Assembly: GCF_013141765.1 (NCBI RefSeq)
Contig: NZ_WHOD01000013.1
Span: 124,001-188,000, forward strand
Direction of reading: 5' to 3'
Origin: Paenibacillus foliorum
Lineage (GTDB): Bacteria > Bacillota > Bacilli > Paenibacillales > NBRC-103111
Length of the DNA: 64,000 nucleotides
Shown in pieces: positions 61,553 to 64,000 of this stretch. The position numbers were made by a program, and so were the translations under genes. The notes beneath the pieces are model-generated. The model was not told the origin of the DNA, searched no databases, and was given only the letters and a program-made list of their open reading frames with translations. Within the stretch, counting starts at the first letter, position 1. Each line of letters begins with the position of its first letter.

Positions 61553-62635
61553 TTATGCTTCAGCAAATAGCTTTTTTAAATTTTCATTGTAAGGTGCTCG
61601 AATAACACCCTTCTCTGTAATGATGGCTGTAACATATTCGTTAGGCGTCACATCAAAGGCTGGGTTGTACACTTTAATTCCTTGTGGAGCTGTACGTTTG
61701 CCGAAGCCTTGTGTAATTTCATCCTCATGGCGCTCTTCAATCGGGATGTCATCTCCGTTAGGAGTATTCAGATCGATCGTGGACATGGGACATGCCACGT
61801 AGAAAGGAATGCCATGTGCCTTCGCAAGCACGGCAACACTGTATGTGCCGATTTTGTTGGCGACGTCACCGTTGGCTGCTACTCGGTCTGTACCGACGAT
61901 TACCGCCTGCACCCAGCCCTTGTTCATGATTGCGCCTGCCATATTGTCGCAGATGAGCGTCACGTCGACGCCGGCCTGCTGCAGCTCGAACGCCGTCAGG
62001 CGTGCGCCTTGCAGCACCGGCCGCGTCTCGTCGGCATACACCTTGAGGTGTATGCCGCGCTCCTGCGCCAAATACATTGGCGCAAGAGCCGTGCCGTAGC
62101 GGGCGGTGGCGAGGCCGCCCGCGTTGCAGTGCGTGAGGACGCCCATGCCGTCCTCGAAAAGCGCCAGCGCGTGCTCGCCAATGAGGCGGCACGTCTCCTC
62201 ATCCTCGCTCTGGATGAGCTTCGCTTCATCCAGCAGCGCCTGCTTCATCGCTTCCGGCTCGCCGCCGGCGGAAGCGAGTGCTCCTGCGCGCTGTCTCATC
62301 CGATCCAGCGCCCAGAACAAGTTCACCGCCGTCGGGCGCGACGTCGCCAAATAATCACACTGCTTGACGGCTTCGTCAAGCAGCTGTTCCCGGCTGCCGC
62401 TTGTCTCCCTCACGCCGAGGTACACCCCGAACGCCGCCGCGATGCCGATCGCCGGCGCTCCGCGGACCGCAAGCTGCTTGATTGCATCCCATACCTGCTC
62501 TGACGTAGTCAGCTCCAGGTATACGATCTCGTCCGGCAACAGGCGCTGATCCAGCAGATCAAGCTGGTTATCTGCCGAATTCCAACGGACTGATTGCAGC
62601 CAGTCCGCAGTCGTTTGATTATCTAATGTTCCCAT
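61553..62635 (-). CDS. mtnA: S-methyl-5-thioribose-1-phosphate isomerase
   Basis: This 360-residue enzyme has the MtnA signatures [32 protein letters not shown] with the catalytic Cys, and [19 protein letters not shown] with the catalytic Asp. It converts methylthioribose-1-phosphate to methylthioribulose-1-phosphate in the methionine salvage pathway. AAAGGAGAC precedes the ATG. It follows mtnK by 80 bases in one operon. The middle of the gene (61.9-62.5 kb) is markedly GC-rich. Confidence 0.97.
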   Translation of the reverse strand: MGTLDNQTTADWLQSVRWNSADNQLDLLDQRLLPDEIVYLELTTSEQVWDAIKQLAVRGAPAIGIAAAFGVYLGVRETSGSREQLLDEAVKQCDYLATSRPTAVNLFWALDRMRQRAGALASAGGEPEAMKQALLDEAKLIQSEDEETCRLIGEHALALFEDGMGVLTHCNAGGLATARYGTALAPMYLAQERGIHLKVYADETRPVLQGARLTAFELQQAGVDVTLICDNMAGAIMNKGWVQAVIVGTDRVAANGDVANKIGTYSVAVLAKAHGIPFYVACPMSTIDLNTPNGDDIPIEERHEDEITQGFGKRTAPQGIKVYNPAFDVTPNEYVTAIITEKGVIRAPYNENLKKLFAEA

Positions 62636-62715
62636 AATAGAGTGTCTCCTTTATTCTTCTTTCGTTTTGTTCCGCAAAGTATCTTCCTTCAGCAGTAAAC
62701 ATAGGTGTGAATAAC

Positions 62716-63921
62716 CTATTCCACAGCCTTAACTGCAATTTCCAACAGTTCATCAATCGATTGGGCTTGACGATTATGTTTGATGAGTGCTGTTCCGATC
62801 CTCAGAGCGATGCGTTGGGCACGTTCTTTAGCCGCTTCATCTTCAAGCTTATTAATGTCGGCAACCTGTGCCAAGCCGTGTACACGGCGGACCATCTTGC
62901 TGCCGGTATAACCAATAGTGTCACGCAGTACCTGCTGCATGTACCAGTCCTGATAACCTTCTGTCTTGGACAATCGGTCTTCACCGTACAAGCTCCACAA
63001 AGAACGGAACTCGCCTTGGAATAATGTCCACACATCCTTGATGGTTCCGAGCAAATAGCCACGGTAGTCCGCACGCGACTCTGCATCCTTGCTCCAGCCT
63101 TCCTGAGCAGCATAGTTCAAGAGCAGATTGGCAAACACGGCACCGATATCAAAGCCCATGGGACCATAATAAGCGAATTCGGGATCGATAACTTTAGTGG
63201 ATTCCTGCGTAATAAAAATACTGCCGGTATGCAGATCGCCATGAAGCAGTGATTGAGCATGTGTCAGAAAGCTGTTTCTTAAAATAGCTACTTCCAAATG
63301 TAGCTCTTTATCCTGCCAGACTGCTTCAATTGCATCTTGAATAGCGGGAGGAACGTTATTGGTTTCAGCATTATGATAAGGATCGTCAAAAATCAAATCC
63401 TCAGTAATTTTGCATAGCTCGGGATTAATGAACTGCTTAACGCGTTCCTTTTTCTCCTGTTGATTCATACCAAGGTCTGATGTGTAAAATAGGGTGTGTG
63501 CCAAAAATCGAGCTATATGCTGAGCAAATAACGGATAACGGTTTCCTTCAATAAGTCCTTTACGCATAATAACATGATCACTTAAATCTTGCATAACGGT
63601 TAGAGCGAGATCCTTTTCATACACAAAAACATGCGGAACTAGATCTGGGCACAACGATTCTTGAATAATTAAGGCTTCGCTTTCAATCCGAGCGCGATCC
63701 AAAGTGAGCGGCCATGATTCACCGACGACCTTTGCATAGGGAAGTGCCTGTTTCAAAATAATACTATTACCAGTAGACAGTTCGGAAATATGAAATACGA
63801 GATTTAAGTTGCCATCGCCGATTTCACGGCTTGTTAGCTCGCTACCCGGTGTAAAAAGATTAGGAATAGTGCGCGCGTATTCAACGGCTTCAGCTTCAGT
63901 AAAAGCATGGTATGTAGTCAT
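62716..63921 (-). CDS. mtnK: Methylthioribose kinase
   Basis: This 401-residue kinase has the aminoglycoside/choline kinase-like fold: GDGNLNLVFHI in the N-lobe, SLLHGDLHTGSIFI as catalytic loop and VIDPEFAYYGPMGFDIG as metal-binding loop. It phosphorylates 5-methylthioribose, the step before MtnA. ATG 63921 is chosen because AAGGAGG lies 10 bases upstream; the frame is open to 63978 without such a site. The leader runs off the window, so a SAM (S-box) riboswitch, common before such operons, cannot be judged. Confidence 0.96.
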   Translation of the reverse strand: MTTYHAFTEAEAVEYARTIPNLFTPGSELTSREIGDGNLNLVFHISELSTGNSIILKQALPYAKVVGESWPLTLDRARIESEALIIQESLCPDLVPHVFVYEKDLALTVMQDLSDHVIMRKGLIEGNRYPLFAQHIARFLAHTLFYTSDLGMNQQEKKERVKQFINPELCKITEDLIFDDPYHNAETNNVPPAIQDAIEAVWQDKELHLEVAILRNSFLTHAQSLLHGDLHTGSIFITQESTKVIDPEFAYYGPMGFDIGAVFANLLLNYAAQEGWSKDAESRADYRGYLLGTIKDVWTLFQGEFRSLWSLYGEDRLSKTEGYQDWYMQQVLRDTIGYTGSKMVRRVHGLAQVADINKLEDEAAKERAQRIALRIGTALIKHNRQAQSIDELLEIAVKAVE

Positions 63922-64000
63922 TAAAAATAATTCCTCCTTAAGAGTTAGAGTTATTGTATCAGCAAAAACGGGCTTCAAAGCTTTCGCTGGATTATCAAAG

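Noticed and set aside
61682..62503. Open frame of 273 codons on the plus strand
   Set aside because: Antisense to mtnA in its GC-rich part. The encoded sequence is low-complexity (Arg, Ala, His) and has no ribosome binding site.
63922..64000. SAM riboswitch upstream of mtnK
   Set aside because: Only 79 bases of leader are in the window and no S-box core motifs can be recognised in them.

Overview
The window comes from a low-to-mid GC Gram-positive bacterium, most likely Paenibacillus or a close relative in Paenibacillaceae. This rests on gene families and layout: YesM/YesN two-component pairs beside sugar ABC loci without their own ATPase, LplB/YtcP-type transporters with a membrane-anchored AraC regulator, lutABC, mtnKA, strong AGGAGG ribosome binding sites, frequent TTG starts and many intergenic palindromes. 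No rRNA, tRNA or CRISPR array was seen.

Region 1 (1-10.4 kb) is chromosomal backbone: the 3' part of a zinc alcohol dehydrogenase, a secreted protein of unknown function, a GH95 alpha-L-fucosidase, two cyclic-di-GMP proteins (HD-GYP; PAS-GGDEF-EAL), a DUF423 membrane protein and a Pmp3/YqaE membrane peptide.

Region 2 (10,401-19,302) is the highlight. A compact element of about 8.9 kb is inserted in a yunC-like (DUF1805) gene. The gene is split into a 5' piece (10,298-10,447) and a 3' piece (19,285-19,482), and a perfect 20-bp direct repeat marks the junctions. The element carries a tyrosine integrase, an excisionase-like protein, a FliB-type lysine N-methylase and a paeninodin-like lasso peptide cluster: cyclase, a 42-aa precursor, an HPr-kinase-like peptide kinase, a PqqD-like recognition protein and an ABC exporter. 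The predicted core peptide is unusual, with only N, G, K, S, D and Q residues and no bulky plug. The usual B2 leader peptidase gene is absent.

Region 3 (19.5-25.3 kb) has a HAD hydrolase, the LutR-type regulator and the lactate utilisation operon lutABC, followed by a cluster of palindromic intergenic repeats.

Region 4 (25.4-39.3 kb) is carbohydrate metabolism: a sensor-type AraC regulator divergent from an LplB/YtcP ABC system with an enolase-superfamily enzyme, then an IclR regulator with two SDRs, a fumarylacetoacetase-family hydrolase and a split UxaA dehydratase. Together these look like a non-phosphorylative (deoxy)sugar-acid route.

Region 5 (39.4-45.9 kb) has a PilZ-like protein, chorismate synthase, and a LacI regulator with a GH38 alpha-mannosidase that share identical operators.

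Region 6 (45.9-61.2 kb) has a leftward D-amino-acid operon (RidA, D-aminoacylase, D-threonine-aldolase-like enzyme, DauR/YheO-like regulator). Divergent from it are a YesM/YesN pair and a sugar uptake and oxidation operon that includes a second D-threonine-aldolase-like enzyme and a doubly frameshifted sugar isomerase.

Region 7 (61.5-64 kb) is the methionine salvage pair mtnK-mtnA on the minus strand.
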